From positions 186,001-250,000 of the forward strand of contig NZ_QBKQ01000003.1 in the NCBI RefSeq assembly GCF_003054225.1: DNA of 64,000 nucleotides. The letters run 5' to 3'. The stretch is from Christiangramia gaetbulicola (GTDB lineage Bacteria > Bacteroidota > Bacteroidia > Flavobacteriales > Flavobacteriaceae). Positions 45,158 to 53,319 of the stretch are shown here, piece by piece; positions within the stretch are counted from its first letter, which is position 1, and every line of letters begins with the position of its first letter. Under the pieces are notes generated by a model. The model searched no databases. It saw only the letters and a program-made list of their open reading frames with translations, and was not told where the DNA came from. Position numbers and translations under genes: made by a program.

Positions 45158-45550
45158 TTAAAGTTTACCAATATTTTCGGTAAGGGCAGTGATGAATTTC
45201 TTCAATGGTCCTTTGATCATCATGCTCATCATGGGGTTAAAGTTTCCTTCAAAATCCATGTCCACTTCGCTTTTGCCTGCTCCGGCGTCAGCGATATGAG
45301 TGTTCAGTTTAAAAGGGAATTTATCTGAAGTTGATCCAAGAACTACTAATTCCGGCTCTTTGGTCTCAACAATTTTCAATCTAATTTCAGGCATTCCTTT
45401 AAGTTGAAAAAGAAAAGAGTCTTCAGAAATGACTTCGAACTTTTCTTTACTGCTAGGCATTATCTGCTCATAGTTTTCAACATTGGTCAAAAACGTATAT
45501 AATTCCTGCTGGTCCTTTTCGGCGGTTACCTTTGGGCTTTCTAATTTCAT
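45158..45550 (-). CDS. SRPBCC/START-like small protein
   Basis: 130 residues from the ATG at 45550 (MKLESPKVTAEK). It has the pattern of a polyketide-cyclase/START helix-grip fold: LYTFLTNVENYEQIMPSSKEKFEV, an inner beta-sheet, then MMIKGPLKKFITALTENIGKL as C-terminal helix. A longer frame to 45586 overlaps pyrE and is not used. It lies downstream of pyrE with a 2-bp gap, so it is probably co-transcribed. Ligand unknown. Confidence 0.82.
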   Translation of the reverse strand: MKLESPKVTAEKDQQELYTFLTNVENYEQIMPSSKEKFEVISEDSFLFQLKGMPEIRLKIVETKEPELVVLGSTSDKFPFKLNTHIADAGAGKSEVDMDFEGNFNPMMSMMIKGPLKKFITALTENIGKL

Positions 45551-45552
45551 AT

Positions 45553-46194
45553 TTACGGTTTCCAGTTGGCAGGATCTTCTCTCCATTTGCGGAGTATCGC
45601 TGCTTCTTCTGTATTGATATAATTTGTGTTCTGTGCTGTCTCGATCAGGTTTTCGTAGTCGCTAAGAGTATGAAGTTCTACCTCAAGATCTTTGAAGTTT
45701 TCTACCGAGGTATCAAAACCATAGGTAAAGATGGCGAACATGCCTTTAACATTGGCGCCGGCCTCTTTTAAAGCTTTCACCGCATTAAGGCTGCTGTTTC
45801 CGGTACTAATAAGATCTTCGATGACCACTACGGTCTGACCTTCTTCCAGATTACCTTCGATCTGGTTTTGTCTGCCATGACCTTTTGGCTCAGGTCTAAC
45901 ATAGGCAAATGGAAGGCTTAAATATTCGGCTACGAGCATACCAATTCCTATGGCACCCGTTGCCACTGCTGCGATCACATCTGGTTTCCCATATTTTTCC
46001 TCGATCTGTCTGGCGAAATTCTCCCTCACGTAATTTCTTATCACAGGATATGACAGAATGATCCTGTTATCACAGTATATCGGAGACTTCCAACCGCTGG
46101 CCCAGGTAAAAGGTTGTTGTGGTTCTAATTTTATTGCTTTAATTTGCAACAAAAGCTCAGCAGTCTTTTTTGCTGTTTCTTTATTCAAAATCAT
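45553..46194 (-). CDS. pyrE: Orotate phosphoribosyltransferase
   Basis: Makes OMP from orotate and PRPP in pyrimidine synthesis. From MILNKETAKK (ATG 46194) it has 213 residues; a longer frame to 46275 is rejected because the promoter lies in it. The PRPP motif is VVVIEDLISTGNSS and the catalytic loop EPKGHGRQNQIEG. An exact -7 element TACATTTG lies 5 bp before the ATG, so the mRNA would be nearly leaderless. It is divergent from the NUDIX gene with an 8-bp gap between start codons. Confidence 0.95.
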   Translation of the reverse strand: MILNKETAKKTAELLLQIKAIKLEPQQPFTWASGWKSPIYCDNRIILSYPVIRNYVRENFARQIEEKYGKPDVIAAVATGAIGIGMLVAEYLSLPFAYVRPEPKGHGRQNQIEGNLEEGQTVVVIEDLISTGNSSLNAVKALKEAGANVKGMFAIFTYGFDTSVENFKDLEVELHTLSDYENLIETAQNTNYINTEEAAILRKWREDPANWKP

Positions 46195-46199
46195 AGCTG

Positions 46200-46207
46200 C
46201 AAATGTA
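46200..46207 (-). promoter_or_regulatory. -7 element of pyrE overlapping the NUDIX start codon
   Basis: TACATTTG on the minus strand covers the ATG (46203-46205) of the divergent NUDIX gene. The -33 position 19 bp upstream reads GAAT, a poor match. Confidence 0.55.
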
Positions 46208-46826
46208 TAAAGTTTTTGTGAATGATATTCCCATAATCGTTTCCACGCAGAAAGAAATTGGGGAAAAATATACATCTTTCCCGTTAAAGACAGTTCGTCT
46301 TAAAAAAGTTATCAAGAAGATCCTTAATGGAGAATTAATGTACGTAAATCTCTACCATGCAGATGAGACTAAACTTTTAAAGCTCCTGCTGAAAAAGATG
46401 AAAGTGGTAACTGCAGCTGGTGGAATGGTGGTAAATGATAAGGAAGAGATCTTATTTATCTACAGGAACCACCGCTGGGACCTGCCAAAAGGGAAGACCG
46501 AGAAGAACGAAAGTATCGAGGATTCAGCTATAAGAGAGGTAGAAGAGGAGACAGGAGTTCAGGATCTTGAGATCAAACGTTTTATCACCAGGACCTACCA
46601 TGTTTTCAAAAGAAAAGGAAAATTAAAGCTTAAAGAGACCTACTGGTATGAAATGTACACCGAATATGATGGTGATCTCGTTCCAGAATTGAGTGAAGGT
46701 ATCAAAAAGGCAAAATGGAAGAATTTTGAGAAAAGCCAGAAAGCTCTCAAAAAGTCCTATGCTAATATTAAAATGCTATTTCCAGAAAAATACTTAGCGG
46801 GGAAGTCTGAAGACCGGGTAGCGTAG
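46203..46826 (+). CDS. NUDIX hydrolase
   Basis: A 207-residue Nudix enzyme, cleaving a nucleoside-diphosphate-linked compound. The Nudix box is G97KTEKNESIEDSAIREVEEETGV119, with catalytic REVEEE. An additional N-terminal domain of about 65 residues (MYKVFVNDIPIIVS...) is found in flavobacterial members. Substrate is unknown; position next to pyrE hints at nucleotide housekeeping. Its 3' end overlaps the converging M14 peptidase gene by 33 bp. Confidence 0.9.
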   Translation: MYKVFVNDIPIIVSTQKEIGEKYTSFPLKTVRLKKVIKKILNGELMYVNLYHADETKLLKLLLKKMKVVTAAGGMVVNDKEEILFIYRNHRWDLPKGKTEKNESIEDSAIREVEEETGVQDLEIKRFITRTYHVFKRKGKLKLKETYWYEMYTEYDGDLVPELSEGIKKAKWKNFEKSQKALKKSYANIKMLFPEKYLAGKSEDRVA

Positions 46827-48545
46827 ATGCGCCTCCTCGTAGTTCTCAGATCTTTTATGCAACCAATCTAATTGTGCATACCAGCTATTTCTGAAATCGG
46901 AATCCTGGCGTTTCTTTTCGTCGAATTCTTTCTTTAATTCCGGGTTGTTTTCAAGCATTTCTTTAGCTTCATCTTCAAATACGTAAGGAGAAAATCCTTC
47001 TTTTTGCTGAAGTACGGTGTCAAAGAAATTCCAGTTAAAGAAGGAATCTACTGCAGATGGCTCCAGGGTTTCAATTAAATATCTTGCTCCATCCTGAAAA
47101 GTGGTAATTAAATGATCTCCTTTTCTGAATTTTACTTTTTCAGAGGTTTTGGTAACCTGGGTGTTCTTATGCACATAATGCCCTTCGTACGCCGTTTCTG
47201 AAGTTTCATATTCCTCAATCTTATAGACTTCAACTTCAATAAGAGTATCTCTTTCCAGAGGTTCCATTTTAATGTTGTTCATTTTCAGACGGTTCACCAC
47301 CTGCCACCAACCCTGCGGGATGATATAGGCACGTGGAATCTCTATCTCCTGAGAAACTTTATAATTGTCGAAATAGTCTATTTCTTCAGTAAAAGGTTTG
47401 TCGCGTTTGTATTTTAATCGTTGCTGCCCGGTAACCTCACTGGTAATATTTTCGTTCTCATAACCTTTGAATTCTCTCTTTGTTGGATTCTCTTCATCCA
47501 CCTCGAATTTCAGGTTATAGCTTCTATCTGTAAGATATTTTCGCCTGGCCTGGTTTCTAAGGTCTTTGATAACCGAGCTTTCGGCATCGGTAATTTTTAT
47601 CATGGATTTCATTAGCTCATAGGTTCCCATAACGCGTTTATCATAAGGCTTTAGCATATGGGTTTCCACCATCATGCCCAGCGTGTTCCAAAGGGTAGTA
47701 TAACCTGTAGAGTACCTTGGAGTATCCATAAATTGGGAGAAGCCATCTTCTGGCACTTCATTAAAGACATTTACATATGGCGTGATATCCCAATCCTTAG
47801 CTTTAAGCGAATCTTCGAGGGCGGGCATCATTTTCTTCTGAACATAAGCTCCCAGGTTGCCACCTAGTTTATCGTGCTGTGTAAATAAATGGGTCAGGGT
47901 ATATTGATAATCTGCTCCATTACTTACGTGATTGTCAATAAAAACATCGGGATTCAGATAATGAAAAATTTCGTAGAACGTCTGTGCATTTTTGGTATCA
48001 GCCTTTATAAAGTCACGATTGAGATCATAGTTACGGGCATTCCCACGGAAGCCGTATTCTTTAGGTCCATTCTGGTTTGTTCTGCTGGTGGAATTTCTAT
48101 TAAGTGCCCCTCCAGCATTATAAATAGGGATGGTAGCGATAATGGTGTTTTTTGGAGAAGAGATCGAGTCGCCGGCAATATCCCTGAAAAGCATCATCGT
48201 TGCATCTATACCATCGCTCTCACCAGGATGAATACCGTTATTGATAAGCATTACGCTGTGGGATTTGCGCAGTTTTTCCAGGTCCTGTTCACCGCTTTTA
48301 TTCAGGATCACCAGGTGCAGAGGAAGACCGCTATCGGTTTCTCCGAATTCCTGAATAGTGACACTCGGGTAGGCATCTGACAATTGCTGATAAAAACCAA
48401 TGACCTCTGCATAAGTGCCTGTTTCGGTTCCGCCAGATTTTTCAAAACGGGTTTCGAAATCGTAATCCTTAACAAGCCTGTATTTTGAGAAATCACATGA
48501 GGAAAGGCTGATCATGATCCCCAATACCAACCACAGTTTTTTCAT
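46794..48545 (-). CDS. M14-family zinc carboxypeptidase, lipoprotein
   Basis: A 583-residue envelope peptidase with signal peptide and lipobox LSSC (Cys17). The zinc site is H-P-G-E in NNGIHPGESDGIDATM, with the later His in IDNHVSNGADYQYTLTH; AGGALNRNSTSRTNQNGP and RNYDLNRDFIKAD surround the substrate-binding Arg. This matches the M14 carboxypeptidase family. A long C-terminal extension of roughly 250 residues of unknown fold follows. It probably trims C-terminal residues of peptides outside the cytoplasm. Confidence 0.9.
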   Translation of the reverse strand: MKKLWLVLGIMISLSSCDFSKYRLVKDYDFETRFEKSGGTETGTYAEVIGFYQQLSDAYPSVTIQEFGETDSGLPLHLVILNKSGEQDLEKLRKSHSVMLINNGIHPGESDGIDATMMLFRDIAGDSISSPKNTIIATIPIYNAGGALNRNSTSRTNQNGPKEYGFRGNARNYDLNRDFIKADTKNAQTFYEIFHYLNPDVFIDNHVSNGADYQYTLTHLFTQHDKLGGNLGAYVQKKMMPALEDSLKAKDWDITPYVNVFNEVPEDGFSQFMDTPRYSTGYTTLWNTLGMMVETHMLKPYDKRVMGTYELMKSMIKITDAESSVIKDLRNQARRKYLTDRSYNLKFEVDEENPTKREFKGYENENITSEVTGQQRLKYKRDKPFTEEIDYFDNYKVSQEIEIPRAYIIPQGWWQVVNRLKMNNIKMEPLERDTLIEVEVYKIEEYETSETAYEGHYVHKNTQVTKTSEKVKFRKGDHLITTFQDGARYLIETLEPSAVDSFFNWNFFDTVLQQKEGFSPYVFEDEAKEMLENNPELKKEFDEKKRQDSDFRNSWYAQLDWLHKRSENYEEAHLRYPVFRLPR

Positions 48546-48722
48546 AAATTTTTCTAAAAATCTAGCCGTAAACTTAACTAAAAAGTCTGAAAGCAGCCAA
48601 AAACGATTGGCTTATCTCTGGACTCAACGATAGTTAAACCGGGCTAAGTCGCTTTATTAATACCTAAATAGTCATTCAATCCCCTATTTTTTGGTTAAAA
48701 TTGCGGCATAAATGCTCAGATT

Positions 48723-51014
48723 TTGAAAAGATCACTAATTCTACTTCTTATTATAAATATTGTTGGAACCTTCTCTTATGCCCAGGAATTCGAAGGGAAC
48801 GTCTTAGATGAAAAATCGGGAAAACCGCTTGAGAATGTTAAAGTAACAGACCTGAATTCAGGAAAAACCAGTTTCACCAATGAAGATGGAAAGTTTGAAT
48901 TCGGTGAGGTGAAATTTCCGCTTGAACTTGAATTTAAAAGAATAGGTTACCTGTTTTTAATTAAGAGCTTTCAGGAAAATGAACAACCAAGCGATATTTT
49001 TCTTCAGAGGGAAATTTCCCAGCTTTCTGAAGTAATAGTAAGAAGTTCTAATATTCCCCAGGAAATCAGAAAAATTCCTGCATCTGTAAGTCTTATTTCA
49101 GAAAATGACCTGAAACGGACAGATAATTTCAACCTGGTTCAAAACTTTAATTATGTTCCCGGAGTTTTTGTAAGCCAGGGAGCACTGAATACCAACAAGA
49201 TCAATATTCGAGGGATAGGTTCCCGGGCTCAATATAGCACCAATCGTATTAAAGCATATATAAACGGAATTCCGTTGACTACTGCCGAGGGAGAACTTAC
49301 TCTGGATGATTTTGATCCAGAATATTTAGACAGGATAGAGATCATTAAGGGTCCTGTTTCCTCAGCCTTTGGTGCCGGTCTTGGTGGAGCCATAAACCTT
49401 TACACAAAAAATCGAACCAGGGATCAAAGATCGGTCGTAGCAGATTTCAGTTATGGCAGTTTTAATACCCGGAAGACCAGGGCTAATATTAATTATGTGA
49501 AAGACAGCCTTGATCTTTCCTTTAATTATAACCAGGTGAAAAGCGATGGATATAGGGAAAATGGAGAATATGACAGGATTTCGATGCTGGGTTCTGCAAA
49601 TCTGCTGAATAAAAAAGGTAACTCCTGGTCATTCTTCTTCTCTTATACGAATTTGAAGGCCTATATCCCAAGCTCCTTAAATGAAGATGATTTTCTGAAT
49701 GATTCTGAAAAAGCGGCATTTACCTGGTATCAGGCTGCGGGTTATGAATCTTACACCAAGAATATTCTGGGTATTTCTTATGAGCATAATTTTTCTGAAA
49801 GTTTTAAAAATCAAACTTCCTTATTCTATAATTCCAGAGATGGTTATGAGCCAAGGCCTTTTGATATTCTGGATGATGATAGAAAGTCTTTCGGAGCCAG
49901 GACCAGGTTCAATTATAAAACGGCGATTTTCAGCCGTGCCTCTGAAATAAGTTTTGGAGCTGAAACCATGTTCGAAAATTATGAAACTGGAACCTATGAA
50001 AATCTCTATGAAGAAGCAGAGGAGAGAAGAAGCATATTGGGTGATCGCTTGAGTCTAAATGAACAGGATAGAAATTACCTCAATTTGTTCGCGCAATTAA
50101 ATATTGAGATCACGTCAAAATTATCTGCCGAGGCTGGGCTTAATTTTAATACCACTGCTTATAATCTGAATGATAAATTCAATTCTGTAGAAACTAACCA
50201 ATCCGGGGATTATAGATTTGAACCGGTTCTTTCCCCCAGATTAGGGTTAAGCTATGAAGCTTTTGAAGGGAAAAACTTCTACGCTTCGGCCAGTCATGGA
50301 TTTTCCACACCAACCGTTGCCGAGACTTTAACTCCGGAAGGACTAATTAATACCGATCTTAAAACCGAAACTGGATGGAATTACGAAATTGGTTTTAAAG
50401 GGAACTGGCTAAATAATAGGCTTTATACAGAACTGAACTTTTATTCTATCCAGATAAGGAATTTACTGGTGGCAAGAAGGGTAGGACAGGATCAATATGT
50501 AGGTGTAAATGCAGGAAAGGCAGATCATAACGGAATAGAATTTACCAGTGCCTATGAAACAATTTTATCTGGTAATCTTGTAATGAGGTTTTTTCTGAAT
50601 AGCAGTTTCAACTTTTTCGAGTTTGACAGGTTTGTGGACCTGGGTGAGAATTATTCCGGAAATACGATTCCCGGGGTGCCTGAATATATGATCTCTCCTG
50701 GAACCGAGTTCAGCTATAAAAATCTTAGTGCAAATATCAATTTCCAGGCTTTCGGGGAAATGGCTCTGAATGATGCGAATTCGGGATACACAGATCCTTA
50801 CCAACTATTAAATCTGAAACTTGATTATTACTGGAATTTAAGTCGGAAACTTGATCTCAATTTTAATTTCGGGATCAATAATATTCTGGATGAGAAGTAT
50901 GCTTCCAGTATCGTGACCAACGCTATTGGTTTTGGAGGTTCGGCCCCACGATATTATTATCCGGGAAATCCAAGAAATTTCTTTGGAGGTTTAAGGCTGA
51001 ATTTTAATTTGTAA
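48723..51014 (+). CDS. TonB-dependent receptor with N-terminal regulatory-like domain
   Basis: A 763-residue outer-membrane receptor. TTG start gives signal peptide KRSLILLLIINIVGTFSYAQ; no in-frame ATG precedes it. Then come a CarboxypepD_reg-like domain (about 22-100), the plug (IRKIPASVSLISENDLKRT... IEIIKGPVSSAFGAGLGGAINLYTK) and a 22-strand beta barrel ending FFGGLRLNFNL. Its pattern resembles iron-chelate receptors, but the substrate is not determined. No SusD homologue is adjacent, so it is not a classical SusCD pair. A palindromic repeat begins 1 bp after the stop. Confidence 0.9.
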   Translation: MKRSLILLLIINIVGTFSYAQEFEGNVLDEKSGKPLENVKVTDLNSGKTSFTNEDGKFEFGEVKFPLELEFKRIGYLFLIKSFQENEQPSDIFLQREISQLSEVIVRSSNIPQEIRKIPASVSLISENDLKRTDNFNLVQNFNYVPGVFVSQGALNTNKINIRGIGSRAQYSTNRIKAYINGIPLTTAEGELTLDDFDPEYLDRIEIIKGPVSSAFGAGLGGAINLYTKNRTRDQRSVVADFSYGSFNTRKTRANINYVKDSLDLSFNYNQVKSDGYRENGEYDRISMLGSANLLNKKGNSWSFFFSYTNLKAYIPSSLNEDDFLNDSEKAAFTWYQAAGYESYTKNILGISYEHNFSESFKNQTSLFYNSRDGYEPRPFDILDDDRKSFGARTRFNYKTAIFSRASEISFGAETMFENYETGTYENLYEEAEERRSILGDRLSLNEQDRNYLNLFAQLNIEITSKLSAEAGLNFNTTAYNLNDKFNSVETNQSGDYRFEPVLSPRLGLSYEAFEGKNFYASASHGFSTPTVAETLTPEGLINTDLKTETGWNYEIGFKGNWLNNRLYTELNFYSIQIRNLLVARRVGQDQYVGVNAGKADHNGIEFTSAYETILSGNLVMRFFLNSSFNFFEFDRFVDLGENYSGNTIPGVPEYMISPGTEFSYKNLSANINFQAFGEMALNDANSGYTDPYQLLNLKLDYYWNLSRKLDLNFNFGINNILDEKYASSIVTNAIGFGGSAPRYYYPGNPRNFFGGLRLNFNL

Positions 51015-51100
51015 TGTCATCCAGAGCGTAACGCAGTAGAGCGAAGGATCTTTAATATGTTGAAGTCAAGATGAGATTCCTCACTACGTTCGGAATGACA
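51015..51100. repeat. Dispersed palindromic repeat, GTCAT...ATGAC family (copy 1)
   Basis: Starts TGTCATCC and ends GGAATGACA, so the ends are inverted repeats. The internal sequence contains TTCGGAATGAC-like and GCGTAACGCAG palindromic segments characteristic of the REP-like elements of flavobacterial genomes. It fills the entire space between the TonB receptor and coaD. Confidence 0.7.
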
Positions 51101-51106
51101 GTTAGA

Positions 51107-51562
51107 TTATTTTTTCCTTACCACATCTGGCACCATGAACTCATAATTTCCGCCGTGATGCATTACATCTCTAACCACCGTAGAGGAAATATGCGCCTTT
51201 CCCGAACTTGAGATCAGAAATACGCTCTCGATACCAGACATTTTATAATTGGTTTGGCCAATGGCCTTTTCAAATTCCAGATCCTGTCCGTTTCTTAAAC
51301 CGCGAAGAATAAATCCTGCATCCTGAGATTTACAAAAATCCACCGTAAGTCCTTTATAGGTCTCAACTTTCACTTTAGGTTCATTCTTATAGGTTTCTTT
51401 CAAAAAATGAAGCCGGTCTTCCAGGGTAAACATATACTTCTTGCTGGAATTTGTACCAATAGCCAGAATGATCTCGTCGAATAAAGGAAGGGCACGGTCT
51501 ATAATATCTGTATGTCCCAAAGTAAGTGGATCGAAAGATCCGGGAAAAACTGCTTTTTTCAT
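51107..51562 (-). CDS. coaD: Phosphopantetheine adenylyltransferase
   Basis: A 151-residue enzyme for the penultimate step of coenzyme A synthesis. The nucleotidyltransferase motif is TLGHTDII (an HxGH variant TxGH is typical of this family), with FPGSFDPLTLGHTD at the N-terminus and ISSTVVRDVM near the end. Length is normal. It is transcribed downstream of ddl on the same strand. Confidence 0.96.
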   Translation of the reverse strand: MKKAVFPGSFDPLTLGHTDIIDRALPLFDEIILAIGTNSSKKYMFTLEDRLHFLKETYKNEPKVKVETYKGLTVDFCKSQDAGFILRGLRNGQDLEFEKAIGQTNYKMSGIESVFLISSSGKAHISSTVVRDVMHHGGNYEFMVPDVVRKK

Positions 51563-51613
51563 CAGGCGGTTTTTGATCGGTTATGAATTTAAAAGATAAT
51601 CAGAAAATATTAT

Positions 51614-52591
51614 TTATCGCTTAAGAGCTGCTTCGATGGTACTTCCAAATAAGTCCTTCAGGCTTATTCCGGCTTTTTCTGCCTGCTGAGGTAAGATACT
51701 CGCTGCGCTGATTCCGGGATTCGTATTCATTTCAATGAAATGAGGTTCTCCTTCGTGGAAGATGAACTCAGACCTGGATAATCCTTTCATTTTAAGTTTC
51801 TGATAGATCATAACTGCGATATCCTGAACTTTTTTGGTATCCTCTTCAGAAATTCGAGCCGGGGTGATCTCCTGTGATTTTCCGAGGTATTTAGCTTCGT
51901 AATCGAAGAATTCACCGTCAGGAATAATCTCGGTTACCGGAAGAGCGATGACTTCTCCCTTATAGGTAATTACACCAACAGAGACTTCAGTTCCGTCCAG
52001 GAAAGATTCAATGATCGCTTCATCATCTTCAGAAAAGGCGGTTTTTGCCGCGGGAATAATTTCCTCTTCGGTCTTTACCTTAGTGACTCCAAAACTGCTG
52101 CCAGCTCGATTCGCTTTGATAAAGCAAGGAAGACCAACTTTATTCACGATCTCTTTGGTATCGATTTCCTCCCCTTTATTCAGAAAATAATTTGTGGCAG
52201 CCTTTATTCCGTAGGGTCTTAGCACGCTAATAAGATCCCTTTTGTTGAAAGTAAGGGCAGACTGATAATAATCACAGCTGGTCTGCGGAATCCCTATCAA
52301 TTCTAAATATGCCTGTAAAAGGCCATTTTCTCCGGGAGTCCCATGAATCGTATTAAAAACACAATCAAACTGAATTACTTTATCATGGATCTTAACCGTA
52401 AAATTGCTTTTATTGATCGGGTAAGGAGTGTCGTCATCTGCCACTACGAACCATTCGCCTTTAAGAATATGAACGCGATATGGCTCATATTTTTCGCGGT
52501 CAAGGTGTTTATAAACAATATTTCCGCTGTTGATGGAAATGTGATATTCACTGGAATATCCGCCCATGGCGATGGCAATTTTTTTCTTCAT
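51614..52591 (-). CDS. ddl: D-alanine--D-alanine ligase
   Basis: Joins two D-Ala residues for peptidoglycan cross-linking. From the ATG at 52591 it has 325 residues; TTG two codons earlier is unlikely. The ATP-grasp fold shows MGGYSSEYHISINSG, GTPGENGLLQAYLELIGIP, the phosphate loop NRAGSSFGVTKV and the substrate triad SRSEFIFHEGEPHFIEMNTNPG. A near-perfect promoter TTTG-N20-TATTTTTG lies 31 bp upstream. Confidence 0.96.
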   Translation of the reverse strand: MKKKIAIAMGGYSSEYHISINSGNIVYKHLDREKYEPYRVHILKGEWFVVADDDTPYPINKSNFTVKIHDKVIQFDCVFNTIHGTPGENGLLQAYLELIGIPQTSCDYYQSALTFNKRDLISVLRPYGIKAATNYFLNKGEEIDTKEIVNKVGLPCFIKANRAGSSFGVTKVKTEEEIIPAAKTAFSEDDEAIIESFLDGTEVSVGVITYKGEVIALPVTEIIPDGEFFDYEAKYLGKSQEITPARISEEDTKKVQDIAVMIYQKLKMKGLSRSEFIFHEGEPHFIEMNTNPGISAASILPQQAEKAGISLKDLFGSTIEAALKR

Positions 52592-52621
52592 ATTCAATAT
52601 ATCCGGTTAGAAGTCGTTAAA

Positions 52622-52653
52622 CAAAAATATCACTTAAAAGGGCAGTCACCAAA
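52622..52653 (-). promoter_or_regulatory. Promoter of ddl
   Basis: TTTG (52653-52650), 20-bp spacer and TATTTTTG (52629-52622) on the minus strand, an excellent match. Confidence 0.65.
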
Positions 52654-52667
52654 ACCAAAGGGTTTTA

Positions 52668-52675
52668 TATCTTTG
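52668..52675 (+). promoter_or_regulatory. -7 element of the PASTA-rluD promoter
   Basis: TATCTTTG matches TAnnTTTG exactly, 17 bp before the ATG at 52693. The -33 position is weak. Confidence 0.5.
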
Positions 52676-52692
52676 CGCATTATCTAAAAACT

Positions 52693-53319
52693 ATGGGATT
52701 ATTTCGATTTATATTTAGCAAGACCTTTTTAATTCAATTGGTATTGGCAGGAATCATATTGGTAATTATAGGATTCTTCACCATGCAATGGCTGGATTAT
52801 TCTACCAACCAGGACCAAAGAATAGAGGTTCCAGACCTTGCTAAAATGAATCTTGATGTCGTTGAAGACAGGCTGGAAGAACTGGACCTTGCTTATGAGA
52901 TACTGGATTCGGCTAATTTTAATCCTGATTTTCCTAGATATTCTGTAATAGACCAGGTACCTGCTCCAGGTAAATTTGTGAAGGAAGACCGAAAGATCTA
53001 CCTAACCTTGAACCCTTCAGGATATAGAAAAATTGAAGTTCCTAATAACCTTATTAGAAAGACCAGGAGACAGGTAGAACCAACTTTAAGATCTCTTGGA
53101 TTTGAAATTGGTGAGATCACCTATAAGCCAGATATCGCTGAGGATGCCGTTTTAGAACTAAGACATAAAGGAAGCCTGGTAAAACCGGGAGATAAATTGA
53201 TGAAAACTTCTAAGATTGACCTGGTTCTGGGAGACGGCAGTACAGGAAGATATAGAAATAGTGATGCAGATACTCTGGAAACAGAGACCGAAACCGAAAG
53301 CGAAGTAGATGAATTCTAA
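52693..53319 (+). CDS. PASTA-domain membrane protein
   Basis: A 208-residue single-pass protein: membrane helix about 13-31, then PASTA domains (about 42-112 and 113-175; IEVPDLAKMNLDVVEDRLEEL, IDQVPAPGKFVKEDRKIYLTL) and an acidic tail. PASTA domains bind peptidoglycan fragments; the kinase domain of Stk-type proteins is missing. The setting between ddl and rluD is typical in Bacteroidetes. It overlaps rluD by 11 bp. Role in cell-wall sensing or synthesis is inference. Confidence 0.9.
   Translation: MGLFRFIFSKTFLIQLVLAGIILVIIGFFTMQWLDYSTNQDQRIEVPDLAKMNLDVVEDRLEELDLAYEILDSANFNPDFPRYSVIDQVPAPGKFVKEDRKIYLTLNPSGYRKIEVPNNLIRKTRRQVEPTLRSLGFEIGEITYKPDIAEDAVLELRHKGSLVKPGDKLMKTSKIDLVLGDGSTGRYRNSDADTLETETETESEVDEF

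Noticed and set aside
45551-45586. Longer start of the SRPBCC gene
   Set aside because: It overlaps the pyrE 3' end; the ATG at 45550 gives the conserved start.
46195-46275. Longer pyrE start at 46275
   Set aside because: Extra residues are not family-like, overlap the NUDIX gene, and pass over the likely promoter.
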